Assembly: GCF_023101765.2 (NCBI RefSeq)
Contig: NC_064227.1
Coordinates: forward strand, 4,411,592 to 4,475,591
Length of the DNA: 64,000 bases
Origin: Spodoptera frugiperda
Lineage: Eukaryota; Arthropoda; Insecta; Lepidoptera; Noctuidae
Direction: 5' to 3'
A program made the position numbers and the translations under genes. How positions within the stretch are numbered: the first letter of the stretch is position 1; every line of letters starts with the position of its first letter. The notes below the pieces were generated by a model. It was not told the DNA's origin, did not search any database, and saw only the letters and a list, made by a program, of their open reading frames with translations. Shown piece by piece: positions 1 to 12,932 of the stretch.

Positions 1-1020
1 TAAGTGCGGAGATTATGGCCAAGCTGCTTATGTAGAGGAGGCTCCAGCAGTGGGTTGTGTGGCTGTTGAGATTGGTCTTTATATTTTGTGCATCTAACTA
101 ATAAATCACTATATAGAATAAAACACAGTCGCTTTCTCAGTCCCCATGTCCCTTTGTATGCTTAAATCTTTAAAACTACGAAACAGATTTGAATAGATTG
201 ATTCAAGAGGAAGATTTATATGTATAATACATGCATAATATATCACCATTGCACCCATGCGAAGCTGGGGCGGGTCGCTAGTATAAAATAAATCTCCTGA
301 TCGATTTCGAACACGGTGACCAGTCCGTCAAACTAGACTGGCCCACTACGCAGGAGATATTGTAGTAGAGTGTGTGCGCAGACATAAGCGCACACTCTAA
401 ACCGGTAAAGTAAAGACGGTAAACCTACACGAACGGCTTCACGTGGTTTCCGAAGCACAGGAAAGAAATATCGCCGAATTTCCTGACTCTAGGCTAATAA
501 TGGACTTTTCACTCAGAAAAAGCCATTATCAGATTTGGATTTTGTGTTTGAAATACCACAGAAAATTACGAATTGTGATCCATGTTTGGCAAAATAAGTC
601 ATTGCTAAGGGGAAAATAAGCGGAATTTTTGTTATTTCGGGCTCTACTATAGCTACTATATGTATATGTACTCTACTATAACTTCCTGAAACCATAAACA
701 AACGGTATGTTAAACATTTTCCTCAACAAACTTTTCCTGTGTTTAGGGTAAAAATGTTAAACCAAATTAAATCAAAACAGACCATTCCATATTGCTATAA
801 ATTATTCGTCGTAAACAAATTAAAGGAAAGAAAAATATTTAAAAAAGAAAAAAAATGCCTTTGGATAGTTGCTTGCATCCAACTGTTTCACCTAGAAAAC
901 ATGTTTAGGAGGCCTATATTTATCTTATTGACCTATGTTTAGCATTGTAAGCTTATGGTTGATAACCAGCTGTATTCAATATTCTATGTAGACTGAAGAT
1001 AAGTTGGACACACGGTTAGT
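1..1020. other. Non-coding, repeat fragments
   Basis: No supported gene. The first 60 bases (CCAGCAGTGGG) resemble a LINE 3' tail. The stretch near 255-475 (GGGGCGGGTCGCTAGT, then CTCCTGATCGATTTCGAACAC) matches interspersed repeats familiar from moth genomes. The rest is AT-rich. Confidence 0.5.
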
Positions 1021-1188
1021 CAATGACTTGTTAGCTACCCGTAACGTGTAGCCGGTCCGATTCCCGCATAGCAATCTTTGTGTGAAACAAATTGTTGTTT
1101 CGGGTTGGGTGTCATGTGCATCTGAACTTGTATGTTTGTAAACGCACACATTACACAGTAGAAACTCCTAGTTGGGGCAACGTTTATA
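1021..1188 (+). mobile_element. tRNA-derived SINE, diverged copy
   Basis: It has a box B-like GGTCCGATTCCCGC, then the family body (TTGTTGTTTCGGGTTGGGTG, CTTGTATGTTTGTAAACGCA) and tail GGGGCAACGTTTATAAAA. The A-box half is degraded. It resembles HaSE-type SINEs of heliothine moths; the family name is from memory. Confidence 0.75.
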
Positions 1189-1832
1189 AAATCGGAATTA
1201 TAATTAATGCTGAAAACTGCATCAAAATCGGTTCAAACGGTTGAATAGTGTAAAAATCGTGACATTAATCGCTCTTCTGCTAACCCCACTAAGTGATACG
1301 ATAGGCGTGACAAACACACATCCCATATAGAAACCGCAACAATAGCAATAATACAACAGTTACTATTACCTACTTATTGGTGGATCTATTGTAAGCAAAT
1401 CAAGTAATATTTGCTAACAATAATGTGCCTACGGCCCAGGCCATACATAATTCATACGTGTTCAATCTTTTATTGCGGGTGATGCATCGGACCGTATGGA
1501 CCAACTCGTTTGTCAATGTACAGTGACCATGATTTTGTCAAGAATAAAATAATGTACTTACTAGTTACTCCCGGTTTACCAGCTCTGCTCAGCCCTCATT
1601 GGTTATATAATCCAATAGGAAGCCAATAGGCTACATAAAACATCACTCTACAATAACCTTCCACGATAAATTGACTATCTAACATAAAAATATTTTTTCA
1701 AATCGAATCAGTAGTTACAGAGATTTGCGCGTTTAAACAAACAAAGTCTTCAGTTTTGACCTGCCACTATCTTTACTCAAGTGTTATTAAAAATCGCAAC
1801 AATTCGACAGTATTAATAATTCGGTGTAATGT

Positions 1833-2042
1833 TTTTTTTTTTTTTATAAAAAACGTTGCCCCACACTAGGATTTTCTCCTGTGTCGTGGGTGCGTTTACA
1901 AACATACAAGTTCACATGCACATGACACCCAGACCCGAAACAAATTTGTGGATCACACAAAGAGTTGCTCCGTGCGGGAATCGAACCCGCTACCCATTGC
2001 ACGGCAGCCAGTTGCCCAGCCACCGCGCCAACCGTGCAGTCA
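1833..2042 (-). mobile_element. tRNA-derived SINE, full-length
   Basis: On the minus strand it reads from TGACTGCACGGTTGGCGCGG through box B (GGGTTCGATTCCCGCACGG) and the conserved body to CCTAGTGTGGGGCAACGTT with an A-rich tail, seen on the + strand as the T run at 1831-1845. The 76-codon frame here lies within the SINE and is not a gene. Confidence 0.85.
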
Positions 2043-3332
2043 AATGTATATGTAAACTATCTAGGAATAACGTAGATAAATCTTAATCTCACCTCTATGT
2101 CAAGCAACCCACAGAATATAATTTTAGTATTCAAATTGATCGGTTATCGGATGGTAATTGAGTACGAGTATGAATGCTTAACTGTGTAGGTTACCTAGGT
2201 TGGGCCTAGACGAGTAGTAACTGGGCTAGTTATTGATAAATTCGCGTAGGTGCTGTCTTATGTCATTGCCAGAAATATAGGCTCCATTCATTAATCAAAA
2301 TTGTGTTCGGAATTTGCGTAAATGTATTTGTCTTATGAGGTGACCAAAAGCGATAGAAGCGCCATCTACAAATCATTTCTACGTTGTTCTTTTGGCTTTC
2401 TAAATTTTTCAGAATAATTATCCGTAACATTGTTACTTTATCTTTTCAAAGTGACTGAAATAAGCTTTTAATTTAAAAAAACCAAGCAATTTACTTGAAA
2501 TGTCTTGTTATAAAATAAATCCTACTAGTAATGAATTTCCTGACGTGGGCCTTTATTAATAGTGATGATTATGATGTCGTCAGGTACAGGCAGACATGCG
2601 TTGTGCTAATTTATATATTTAGACCCAAAAACTTGAAATTCATCACAAATCTAACTACCTAGGTTGAAATCCTTGAAACAGGTTACATTTGAATAGGAAG
2701 CACATGTCAAATGTCATGGACAGAAATTCAATAATAAAAATTTAATGCAATGAAACTATTAACAGAACAATAACTGTTATTTTTATTTCAATACGGTGCT
2801 AAATACTCTCCTTGACCTTTTGGGTATTGGTGATCGAATCCTATAGGAATGAAAATTTACAAAAACTAGCCTTGTGTGATTGTGCCTAAAGCTATTCATA
2901 ATGGTCTTCGATTATGCCCAGCTTCATTTAATTTCTGACTTTTTATTTCTGAAAAAAAAAATACTCTGAGACACTTTCATTTATCTATGTCTTCCATTAT
3001 CGAACACAACGCCATCTACTGAAGTGTACTAAAGCTACAAATCAACGGGATGAATGTCAAAAACGTCAAAATGGAATAAAGAAAGACCTATACGTAAAAT
3101 AACATGGAATGCTAATTTTATAAATGAGTTTATAAAGCAGAATTACAAAAATACAACCAGACTGGGTGATTAAATTAGCAGGAATAAACAAATATCGTGG
3201 TTACGTTTTCGTACGCACTTCAAATAAAACTGATAGCGGCAAAATAGAACGGTATTGTTTCAATTTATTCGACAACAGCGGATGAATGTTAATATTGCGA
3301 TAACCTAACGTTGTGTCACCAATCTCGATAAG
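2043..3332. other. Non-coding AT-rich stretch
   Basis: I see no gene or full repeat. CTCF-like words GCGCCATCTA occur near 2358 and 3009. Confidence 0.5.
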
Positions 3333-3335
3333 ATT

Positions 3336-3479
3336 CTTAAGGCCTTTTTACACACACCAGTTACCGGATAACCGGCGGTAAATTTACGTTGAAATGTAAT
3401 GTGAAACGGTATGTGTGAAAACTGACGGACTATTTACCATCCGGTTGTCGACAACCGAGTATGAGAAAAGGCCTTAAGA
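3336..3479. mobile_element. MITE with CTTAAGGCCTTTTT inverted ends
   Basis: Left end CTTAAGGCCTTTTTACAC mirrors right end ATGAGAAAAGGCCTTAAG about 145 bases away. The interior has further internal inversions (ACCGGATAACCGG against CATCCGGTTGTCG). It has no coding capacity, typical of a small non-autonomous DNA element. Confidence 0.7.
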
Positions 3480-4319
3480 GTCTAGGATTTTATGTCATTA
3501 GAATACCATGGTCACATGATCATTCATTCAAGGTCAGTCATGGTACTTCATCAATGGTTTAAAGACACCAGATAAAGCGCTGGGGTATTTTGGATTGGTT
3601 TGGTCGCCGACATCACCTTCGACCGTGGTGTGCCAATGAAATATGACTCTTATACTCAAAAGATGTACCTCCGTATGTATGTTAAATATATCTGGCAATG
3701 ACATAACATCGCATGCCCTCTACCCTCCTTTTGATTTAGGTTTTATCTTAATATCAAGTAATACTTAAATAGGTGTGAATAAAAAAAATGGGTGCTTGTC
3801 TGCGCAGGATTGCTCCAAGTAAGAGCTAGTTGCTCTTTAAATCTGTATACCAGTTACCTTATTAAAGGGAAATTGATATTCCTTCGGCGAACGGATCAAT
3901 AAACTCGTAAGATATTTATTGAATATATCAAGTAGCCATAATTGGTGTGGCAGGAACCACTTTCCAGTTTCCACGTGGGAAGTAGGAGTAGGCTCGTTTG
4001 ACAAACTAAATAAACTTACCTGGCTTAACCCAGTTCGCAATGCAAGTATTTTGCAAAACTAAAACTAAATGCAACGTGCCAAATGCATAATATTAATGGC
4101 ACTCAACGCGTAGTATTGTCATGAATGTTCTGGAATGTGTCATAAAGTTTTCGTTTTGTAATAATCCGGAATAATGGAGAATCGGTTATTGATTTTAGTA
4201 TTTGGAGCGTATGGTGGCCCAGATTAATAATAAAACCCGTTGCTAGTCATAGGGTCATCACCTGTCATTTACAGCTCGCGTGACTCTTCACTGCTTGACT
4301 GTATGCCTCATCTGAGTTA

Positions 4320-4490
4320 TGTCGAGCTGCGGACAATGAAACGGGTTACCTTAAGCTTTGGCTTTAGCTTAAAGCAGGAGTAGGAACGGAGTGATGTTTA
4401 GTCAGTAAGAGTCTGACTCTTTTACGCCTCATTCCAGGGCGGAAAAAGTCACTGGACGATTTTTCACCCTCAAAAAAACAAAGAGTTTGT
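4320..4490 (+). mobile_element. Interspersed repeat, 'TCAGTAAGAGTCTGAC' family
   Basis: It runs from GAGCTGCGGAC through GCAGGAGTAGGAACGG, GTCAGTAAGAGTCTGAC and GGGCGGAAAAAGTCACTGGA to ACCCTCAAAAAA. The same units recur at 8385, 11650, 14260, 14880, 36040, 37845 and 45695. I recognise it as abundant in noctuids. Its class is uncertain. Confidence 0.8.
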
Positions 4491-6400
4491 CACTACCTCC
4501 ACGCTTAGCAGGCAGGTGGAAGATTGCAGATAAAGATAACCCTTCCTTGGCAGTCGGGTAAAAAGGTTCAGGTTTATTAGCGGGCGCTGATGCGCGGTCT
4601 GTCAAATGTGAAGTCCCTTAGCTCTTACGACACCGTGTAAAAACAAAGGACGGTAAATAGAATAGTATAAAAGACAAGCAAATAGCTTATTGCGCGATCG
4701 CTGAAAAAGTATTAGGTATCCGACAAAATCCAAAAGTATGGTAGCAGTATTTGTGTTTGATTCTCGCACAACGTATGCCCCTGCGCATCTGGACTACAAT
4801 CGTTATCTAATCAATGCACAATGGTTGTCACAAGTCACTGTGCCACTCGCTGGGAACGAGATCCATTTATAACACAACTTGTATATATATATATACTTGG
4901 TATTATGTATGTGTAGTTGGTGAAGTCAAGTGCATTTGATTTTCAACTTTATGTAATATCCGTTTGGGTAATTTATTTATAAAAGACTGCATTTTCTATT
5001 GCGGATGTTTCTATGAATGTTGTGGTCCCTACAATATGGGTCTGTTCGACCTAAAATATCTTAAATTTTAAAGGCATTACAGTTGAACACTCATTCACTT
5101 TGTCTGTTAGATTTTTTTTCGTAGTTTAGTAATCTTGAAGTCTTTTTTGCTACAGTTTTAGTTCTACTTGTAGTGTTCCTGGTGCCAACAAGCCTAGACT
5201 TCCTATTCCCCATTAAAGACCTAATGGACATCAATCAGCTATCCCAATATATCCCAGTGTACACAATAACATCAGACCCGGATCCCGCCTACATCTAAGA
5301 CGTTTCGCTTCCGTCTGCCGCTGTACTGCGAACATATGCCCAACTTTATGATTCAAACTCGTGCCAACAGAATTCAGACTATCCTAGACATTGCTAATCA
5401 ATTTAGCTTTCATTTTAGAGGGAGATTTAAAGAATGTTTCGTGTGCATTGCCAATTGTTTCTTCCATTCATTTGTTTAAAAATCATTGTTGTTTCTTTTT
5501 TCTTTCAAATGTTTTCATTCTATTTTGACTTCAATCTCATCAATGTCAACATTTTATGATAGTCTTACAACTGATTATGGGTCTACCTCTACATAAGTAG
5601 GGTTTGCCATAATCTACACTCATGACAAGCAGATTGGAGATCTATTTGTCATGTGAGGTTTATAAAACAGCGCTACCGCCCGTTCTCTGTCAAATTTGCA
5701 ATCCCTTTCCACAAGATTCGGGATAGTGGTAAATACATTATATTCTAGCCTCATCATATGGTACTTAATCTAAAAATTCATAGCATCAAACTTAATATTA
5801 TAAATGCGAAAGTTTGTTTGTTGGTAGGTTTGTCCGTCAATAATGCTGAAACTATTGATCGGATTTAGATGAAATATGGTATTCAGACATGGTATGAGCT
5901 GACTTTTTAACCCACAGGAACGCGGTTGAAGCCGCTGGCAGAAGAACCAGAAGCCAGTTATTTATAAAGATAGAGCCAATGAAATGCCCAATCAATAAGA
6001 TGGACCAAAATCTTTCTTTCTATCACACGACAGAGACCCAAAATAGTCTTACACACTGTCTAATATTAACTAATAGTGGTATTATAAGTACATATATGAT
6101 CCCGAACTAGTATTTTGATTGGGCAAGCGTCGTAGCGCCACCTTGACACCTCATGACCCAATACCGGCCAACACATGATTGATTTTTGGACTGACTTGTT
6201 TGTTAATCTCATTCTGTGATACGATAACTAATAGGTTGAATGTGTTTGTATATATACGAGTGATGTGATGATGAGTATAAGTAGAAGTATAAACGCGAAG
6301 CAAACAATTCAGTATTAATTCAGTTTTTCTGTTCAAAATCTTCTAGCGAATGTAAATAAACTTGCTGTATGTGTATGTTCTTATAAAGTTGTCATGATGA
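4491..6400. other. Non-coding stretch with repeat fragments
   Basis: A (TA)n run lies near 4881. Around 5800-5960 a repeat-like segment (TTGTCCGTCAATAATGCTGA ... GCGGTTGAAGCCGCTGGCAG) resembles moth element ends with 'GAAGCCGC'. No gene is supported. Confidence 0.5.
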
Positions 6401-6404
6401 CCCC

Positions 6405-6525
6405 CATACTCAGAGTCATTTAATGGTTACTTAACGCAGTCCTTAGAAATGGTTTTCGATAGAAAGTCGTTACTAAGGTCTAGTTTAAGTAAACATTAAA
6501 TGAATCTGAGTGCGGCAGTTAATAC
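6405..6525. mobile_element. MITE, 'ACTCAGAGTCATTTAATGGTTACTTAA' family
   Basis: Left end ATACTCAGAGTCATTTAATG mirrors right end CATTAAATGAATCTGAGTGC. Interior words CAGTCCTTAG and TTACTAAGG pair too. Related copies lie at 20500-20730, 25035-25418, 41035-41165 and, partly, 44720-44765. Confidence 0.75.
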
Positions 6526-6670
6526 CCTTATTAAAATAGGTTTATCCTTCTTTCCTCAGACTGGTAAATTAATAAGAAAACTTTACTTAGATATTTTTTA
6601 TGTTTTTTTAATTCTATTTATATTAACTAGTTCTACACAGACTCTTGGTCCGTGCCCTTGTCATACATTT

Positions 6671-7789
6671 TAGTCCAGTCAAATAAGGCAAAATTAGGTA
6701 AGAATCTCGGAATGCGAGATACCCAGCTGTAATTTTGTATATACTTGTATATTGACCCCCTAAAACTTGTCTCAAAACCTACATATGGTAGGGTGTAAGC
6801 AACCCTTAAAATTCAGGGTCAAAGGGCCCAAAAATCGTTTTTTTGCGGTTTTTTCGAAATATCTCATTTCCTGTGGGTTTTTGGTAGTTGTATTCAATAG
6901 CAATATTGTGGAATACAAAATTCTCTACAACTTTTGTGTAAACTTTTTTTTTATACGGTGAACCGTTTTCGAGATAGAGGGCGGAGAGCGCGCGGTCACT
7001 GCATCTCTTCAAAAAATTTTTTTTTTCGTCTAACCTATCCGTGATGGTTGTCTATGGATAGGACATTAAAAAATACGTCATGGTTCCTAAAACCGTTTTT
7101 CGTCAAAATCAATCGTAATAAAGAATTGATTAAAAGAATTGAGAAAGTGGAAAATTAAGTGTGTTTTTTTTAAAATGTATCAATTCTTAAAAACTAATTA
7201 TGATATCTCGTTCAAACCAATTTTCGTTGAAAGTTTCCATTAAAATCTACAGCATATATTTTTTTTAGTTTTCTTACTCACTTATTTTAAAAGTTAGAGG
7301 GCAGGACACATTCTATATACCTCATTTTTCCACTTTGGAAGCGTCTATCTTTCAAACAATTGATTTTGACGAAAAATGGTTTTAGGAACCATGACGTATT
7401 TTTTAATGTCCTATCCATAGACAACCATCACGGATAGGTTAGACGAAAAAAAATTTTTTTGAAGAGATGCAGTGACCGCGCGCTCTCCGCCCTCTATCTC
7501 GAAAACGGTTCACCGAGTAAAAAAAGTTTACACAAAAGTTGTAGAGAATTTTGTATTCTACAATATTGGTATTAAATGCAAATACCAAAAACCCATAGGA
7601 AATGAGATATTTCCAAAAAAAAGCAAAAGAACGATTTTTAGGACCTTTGGACCTTAAAATTTAATAGTTGCTTACACCCTACCATATGTAGGTTTTGAGA
7701 CAAGTTTTAGGGGGTCAATATACAAGTATATACAAAATTACAGCTGGGTATCTCGAATTCCGAGGTGAATTCCTAAATTGACTGGACTA
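6671..7789. mobile_element. 1.1-kb palindromic (foldback) element
   Basis: About 430-base arms at 6671-7115 and 7350-7789 are inverted copies around a spacer of roughly 230 bases. The outermost TAGTCCAGTCAA (6671) mirrors TTGACTGGACTA (7789), leaving TA at each edge, as Tc1/mariner-type insertions do. Inner matches include CTCGGAAT, GAGATACCCAGCTG, GACCCCCTAAAACTTGTCTC and CACGGATAGGTTAGACG. Paired frames of about 60 codons on opposite strands arise from the symmetry. I see no transposase. Confidence 0.85.
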
Positions 7790-8384
7790 TTTTCTTATTG
7801 TTTTACAATAAGTCTTATCAATATTTATAGTACCTATCTTACACACTACAATTAACCACAACTATCATTATTAGTACAAAAATACTTACACATTAACATA
7901 ATTACCAAAAAAATTTGATGTTTCAAAGTTTGCCGTCTCGGAAAACCAACTGTGCTGTCTTGGGTAAATAAAAAGTGCTCAAACACCATTTGAAGTATTT
8001 CAAATGCCCTAAATAACCCATAAATAACACTATCAGCTTCTATTAGTCTATGATCTAATCTCCGTCCAAATGTTCGATTGGTGAAACTAAAAAACAAAAG
8101 AACTACAATTGGATAATTACATCACATGCGTCATTGGATCGTAACTCATTCAGTTATTCCTGTGTGTATTTCTAACGGTTCCCGGCGCAGGCGCACGTCA
8201 ATTTCAATATAGCGTCAGTAGGTTTGTTCATTGAGAAATTGTTTCAACTATTTTTACTGGTTTTATGTAGTAAGAATTTTGAAAACTGATGAGATTTTGG
8301 TTTGGTAAAGTCAATTAAATAACATTCGTTTTTATCTAGTGTTCATAATTTCCAGTCATAAAGTTTTGTGCTCATATCCTTTTT
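7790..8384. other. Non-coding stretch
   Basis: AT-rich. An 81-codon minus frame at 7852-8097 has no recognisable domain and no splice context that I trust. No gene is called. Confidence 0.45.
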
Positions 8385-8540
8385 TAAGGGGCGAAAATCA
8401 TCAAAAGTCTTCTCCCAACTTGTTTGTACGAGGCGAGAGGGAATGTCAGACTCTTACTGACTAAAACCACCCTGTTCCTACTCCTACGTTATGAGCCAGA
8501 GCCCCGGTAAATCCGCTAGGTAATCCATAGCTCTGGATCA
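8385..8540 (-). mobile_element. 'TCAGTAAGAGTCTGAC'-family repeat
   Basis: It reads on the minus strand: GTCAGACTCTTACTGACTAA on the + strand, flanked by GGCGAGAGGGAATG and CCACCCTGTTCCTACTCCTA and ending in an AGCTCTGGATCAG terminus. Confidence 0.78.
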
Positions 8541-9949
8541 GAAAGTATTCCTTAAATTTAAAGGTCTGAAGACATAAAGCGACACCAGCGCCACTAGTCA
8601 AAATTTATTTTAGAAGACAATAAACTTGTAAAATATATTTAAAACTTTTACAACCTGACAACATTTGTCATCCATCACTCACAATAACTCTAAAACGACA
8701 CGGCTATACCAGAAATATCCGACATTTATTTTTTTAAAGAGTAATAGGCTAGTTTGACTATCAAAGTACCCCGATGGGTATATTCGATCCACGTCACACC
8801 AGCTCTCTTGGCTAAATGCCATTGTTTTCACATTCTAAAACACCCGACGAGGTGGAAACCGGCATTCGGATTATTTATGAAAATTACTCTCGCCGCCATA
8901 TTTTTAGATCGTCCTACAACAGGGTGAAGGACTTTTTTCAAACTCAACCTTTTTTTTTGTTTTTGTCATATTTTTCGTCTGTAACGGTCTTTCTCGTTTT
9001 TGTTTTTGAATTTAGAATGTAGATTATATGAATGCGTTCCAAATTTAAACGTTCTTGATTCGTATCTGCTGCGTTCTGTGGTCGAGTAAAGAATTTTTCG
9101 TTTCTGCTTTTCGTAATGCTTAGTTATTAATGATGGCTTTTTATAATTAGATATTTTCAGTTGCTTATTTTAAACAGACTGGTCACATCGCATCACTGCA
9201 ATTTGTCACTCGTTAATTAATTCTTCGAATTTATATCTGCCACTTAATATTGACTATTAAGTCATTAAATATTAATAACTATATCTGACTAATGACTTAC
9301 GTAAAGGTTTCCCTCAACTCAAGATGTCGTTAGATCATTTTACTAAAATACCTCTTCGCAGCACGTGTATCGATGAATAAAAGTGACGTCATAATAGTAG
9401 GTCTAACGATGCATTGGTACTTGCTACTTTTTTTTTCTTTTAACCACAGTGCAAAAGAATAAGTCTAGGTACCAGTCTATCTTCACTTTTCATATTCCCG
9501 TGAGAATTGAAAATTTTCTCATCATTCTACAATTCTATTGTGTCCCATAGAAATGGAATTCAATTGCAGACGCGAATTGGTTTGCCTATTTTTTATTTAG
9601 ACATTACTAGTTTCAAAAACTTTGATTTATTAAATCCAAGGTTACTCATTATAATATAAACAGAAGATATGACCGGTACAGTGTGTAGTACGTGACTTAT
9701 AAATAAAACTATAGTAGGTACTTGTGAACTATTATCATTTTCCGGTTCGACGTTAGTAGCCACTTATAAACTCAGTTCTAAATCGTTTCTGAATTAACCT
9801 GTGGCAATAGACTTAGAAAATTATTAATGTGCTGCATCGAGAATAGATTTATCCAGAAATATCCAGCCATAGAGTCATGATCGAACAATTCACGTAGGAA
9901 TAGTGTACTGTGAGAGTTTTTGCATGCAAACGCACGTGAGCCGGCGTGA
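8541..9949. other. Non-coding stretch upstream of the candidate exon
   Basis: No gene seen. A perfect TGACGTCA (CRE) lies at 9384-9391 close to a CACGTG E-box at 9362. Confidence 0.5.
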
Positions 9950-10240
9950 ATGATACAGCGAGCGAACAGTCGTTGGGCGACCTCTCAGCGCTTATCACGA
10001 CGCACAAGTCACAACACTACACAATTAACCAATCGTGTTAATTCGATTCATCGAAGGGACGACACTAGTCGCGTCTGTCCCGAAAAAAAAAAACAAAAAA
10101 CGCGCGAATTTTATTCAGTGTTTGAACATCGAAGTGTTAACAAATTCATGGTGTTAGTGCTATGTTGTTAATTTCCGCGAATTATTTGATGATGTAATTG
10201 TGAACCGTATGTTCCTTTGTTATTTGAAGCTCAGCAAACA
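9950..10240 (+). other. Candidate non-coding first exon with donor
   Basis: A CpG-richer patch (GAGCCGGCGTGAATG, CGCGCGAATT) in otherwise AT-rich DNA is followed by a good donor ACA|GTGAGT at 10241. It contains CAGTCGTT and TCAGTG words like arthropod initiators. Its open frames are short and unlike known proteins. It could be a leader exon of a longer ankyrin transcript or of another gene. There is no homology support. Confidence 0.3.
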
Positions 10241-12004
10241 GTGAGTTCTTGGAAGAAACTGAAAGTATTTTAGTGTCACGCCAATTGTGCACCATTTCCT
10301 GCAAACTGGTATGTCCATATTAAGATTTCTTTTAACTATTATTCGTAAATATAATAAGGTTTTAATTGAACACTTTTGTATGCATACAGCCGGTGAGTTT
10401 GTGGCGAAAAGCCAAAGTTTATTATTAAACTTGTTACAGAATATTTCTGTATTATGTATACGAGAAATTGAAGGTTATTTTCGCGACAGATTTGCGTTTT
10501 TTTGTTTAATGATTGAACAAATTGACGTTTGATTCTAAAGACTAGTTTGAACCGATTAAAAATGTACCTACTTGTTGAGTAGTGGAACTGCTGTGCGCAG
10601 AATCATGTCTCCATTCCATACAATTAAAAAATTTTTATTAAAAGCAAAGATTTCAGAAATCTATGTATAATCGTCAAAGTAATAAATTTACTAGCGAAAC
10701 AACTACTTTTAAAGACCTTATTGTAAATTATATTTGTATGAGTATAATGAAGGAATTTGCTAGTTCCAAAATGTAACTACAATCTTATATGGGAAACAGT
10801 AACGCATGTACTATATGTAGTTTTCTTTATACACATATAAAAATCAATTGCCTGTCGTTAGTCTAACTAGATTTGGCAAATGTTGGTCTTGAATTATTTG
10901 TGGAAGTCCAGGAAAGGTTTTAAAGGTGAGAAAATATAGTTTGAGACAGTACAAAGTTTGCCGGATCAGCTAGTTAGTTATAATATTAAAAATAATAACT
11001 TGACTGACTAAAAGTAGGCGTACATATTCCGCTTTACCGTCTACGAAACAGATGCGAAGTAATATTAATTACACTTATTTGTTCACTCTAACATTATGAA
11101 TCATACCGTCTGTTGACGAATAAATATTTATATAAAAACATAATTAGGTGCATTATTACAACAATTTGCTAATAACTAATGTGTTATCCTCTATTATTAT
11201 GTTTTCCTACAAATTACTGCGTTTTTAATTAGCCTCGTTAACACTTTAGGTCTTTAGTGCAGTTAGCATTTTCCTAAATGTAAACATTTTGCAGATAACC
11301 TAGATTTAATACAGATTTACACTAGTCAAGGCTAGATCGACCTTGCAATTGCATTCTATCAAGCAGAAAATTGTTTATTTATCTATTTAACTTTGTATCT
11401 GTTTAAGAACAGAGTTTTACTGTTAAAATGTTTAAATTGTAATGGTTTTATACTTTGTAAAGGTTTTCTAATGAAGTTAAATATTCTGTTTACTAAGTTT
11501 GCCACCTGTTTGGAAATAGCACCTGTTTTTATTCTATTGAAGTTATAATATCAAAGAACCACAATGATGTAGACTACAACAACAATAGTTTTCACAATAA
11601 TTAAAAGTTTCCTACAATTACTTAAACTCATTTAAATAATTCCTTTTAATGAATTCTCTCGCCTATGGTGATCTAATAGGGGGTGTCAGACTTACTGACT
11701 AAAAACCACCCAGTTCCTATTCCTGCTCTTCGAAACAGAGCCCCAGTAACCAGCTAGGTAGTCTGTGTCACAATCCACAGTTATAACAAAGGTTATTTAT
11801 ATTTACCTTCCTTAATTTACTAATATTTCCTTATAGTATAGTTTAAACTTCTTCCTACTGACGGCTAGTTTCAATAGCCTAGTAATATTTCTCGGTAGAT
11901 TTGTGAATGAAATTGATTGAAAATATGTGAAAATCCAATGTCTAGTAACCGAATCTACCGGTAATTAGGACGAGATTTACAAAATTAAATGACCAAAGTT
12001 AAAG
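10241..12004. other. Non-coding AT-rich stretch with one repeat
   Basis: A minus-strand 'TCAGTAAGAGTCTGAC'-family fragment lies at about 11650-11770. The 81-codon frame at 10287-10532 has no recognisable motif, and its composition matches the non-coding background. Confidence 0.5.
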
Positions 12005-12153
12005 TCAAATCATTTATTCCAATCAAACCATAAATAGGTACTTTTGAAACGTCAACAAATAAGGAAATAAATAATAGTCTGTCTGTCAGTAAAGCTAGGT
12101 GCTCGTTCCAAAGTGTAGCTTCGAATGGAGAAGAATGAACAAGAAACTCCATT
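12005..12153 (+). mobile_element. Interspersed repeat, 'TTTATTCCAAT...GAAACTCC' family
   Basis: It runs AGTCAAATCATTTATTCCAA, then GTACTTTTGAAACGTCAACA, GTCAGTAAAGCTAGGTGCTC, CAAAGTGTAGCTTCGAATGG and AAGAAACTCC. Copies lie at 17343, 27540, 28000, 35717 and 46958, and inverted at 56300-56441. The class is unknown to me. Confidence 0.75.
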
Positions 12154-12754
12154 CGTTACTCTATATTTACTACATTTCTGACAGAAATTAAATTTTAAAT
12201 TCAAATTATATTGCTTTCCCTAATGTGGTATAAGTTTTTAAATAAATAATTCAATAAAACTAATGCCAAAAATCCTAATTTCAACCATAAATGGTCATGG
12301 ACCTCGAAAGGCTAACTCAAAAACATGTATCAAGCCTGGCTTGCCAGTGTCTACGGTCTACCATAGCTCGTGAGTGATGTAATATGGACAATTTGACCTT
12401 CATTGGTACACATGAGTTATCTCACACGTTGGAACCAGTTTGTTAAAAGTAGGTTGTACTTGAAATCAAGAATGTTGCGGATGTGGCATTCTGATATTTA
12501 AAGCTTTCGTTGTATGTTTATTTTATTTTGAGTATAATGTAGTTGTTCTAATGGTTGTCGGTCTATATTTTTCTCTAAGGATATTGCTTTCCGGTATATT
12601 TTTTTATAAAAACCTTTTTAAAGTTGAATGAACGCCATTTCCAAGTTATACACTAAAAAAGTTTACTTTTAATAATAAGTACGGTAAGAGGAATTTGTAT
12701 ATAATATATTAATAACTAAAGAAATCTATCTATACTCTATACTAATATATAAAT

Positions 12755-12932
12755 CTGAAGAGTTTGTTTGTTTGTTTGAACGCGCTAATTTCCGGAACTA
12801 TTGGTCCGTTTTGAAGAATTCTTTTGTGTTGGATAGTGCATTTATCGTTGAAGGTTATAGGTTATAAAAAACATCACGCTTAGACAGTGGAAACCGAACA
12901 GAGTGGGTGAAACCGCGCGGAAGTAGCTAGTG
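12755..12932 (+). mobile_element. Interspersed repeat ending GAAACCGCGCGGAAGTAGCTAG
   Basis: TTTGTTTGTTTGAACGCGCT, a GGAACTATTGGTCCG core, ATAGGTTATAAAAAACATCA and the end AACCGCGCGGAAGTAGCTAG are typical of a very common lepidopteran element. Diverged copies lie at about 22555-22712 and 32285-32450. Confidence 0.7.
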
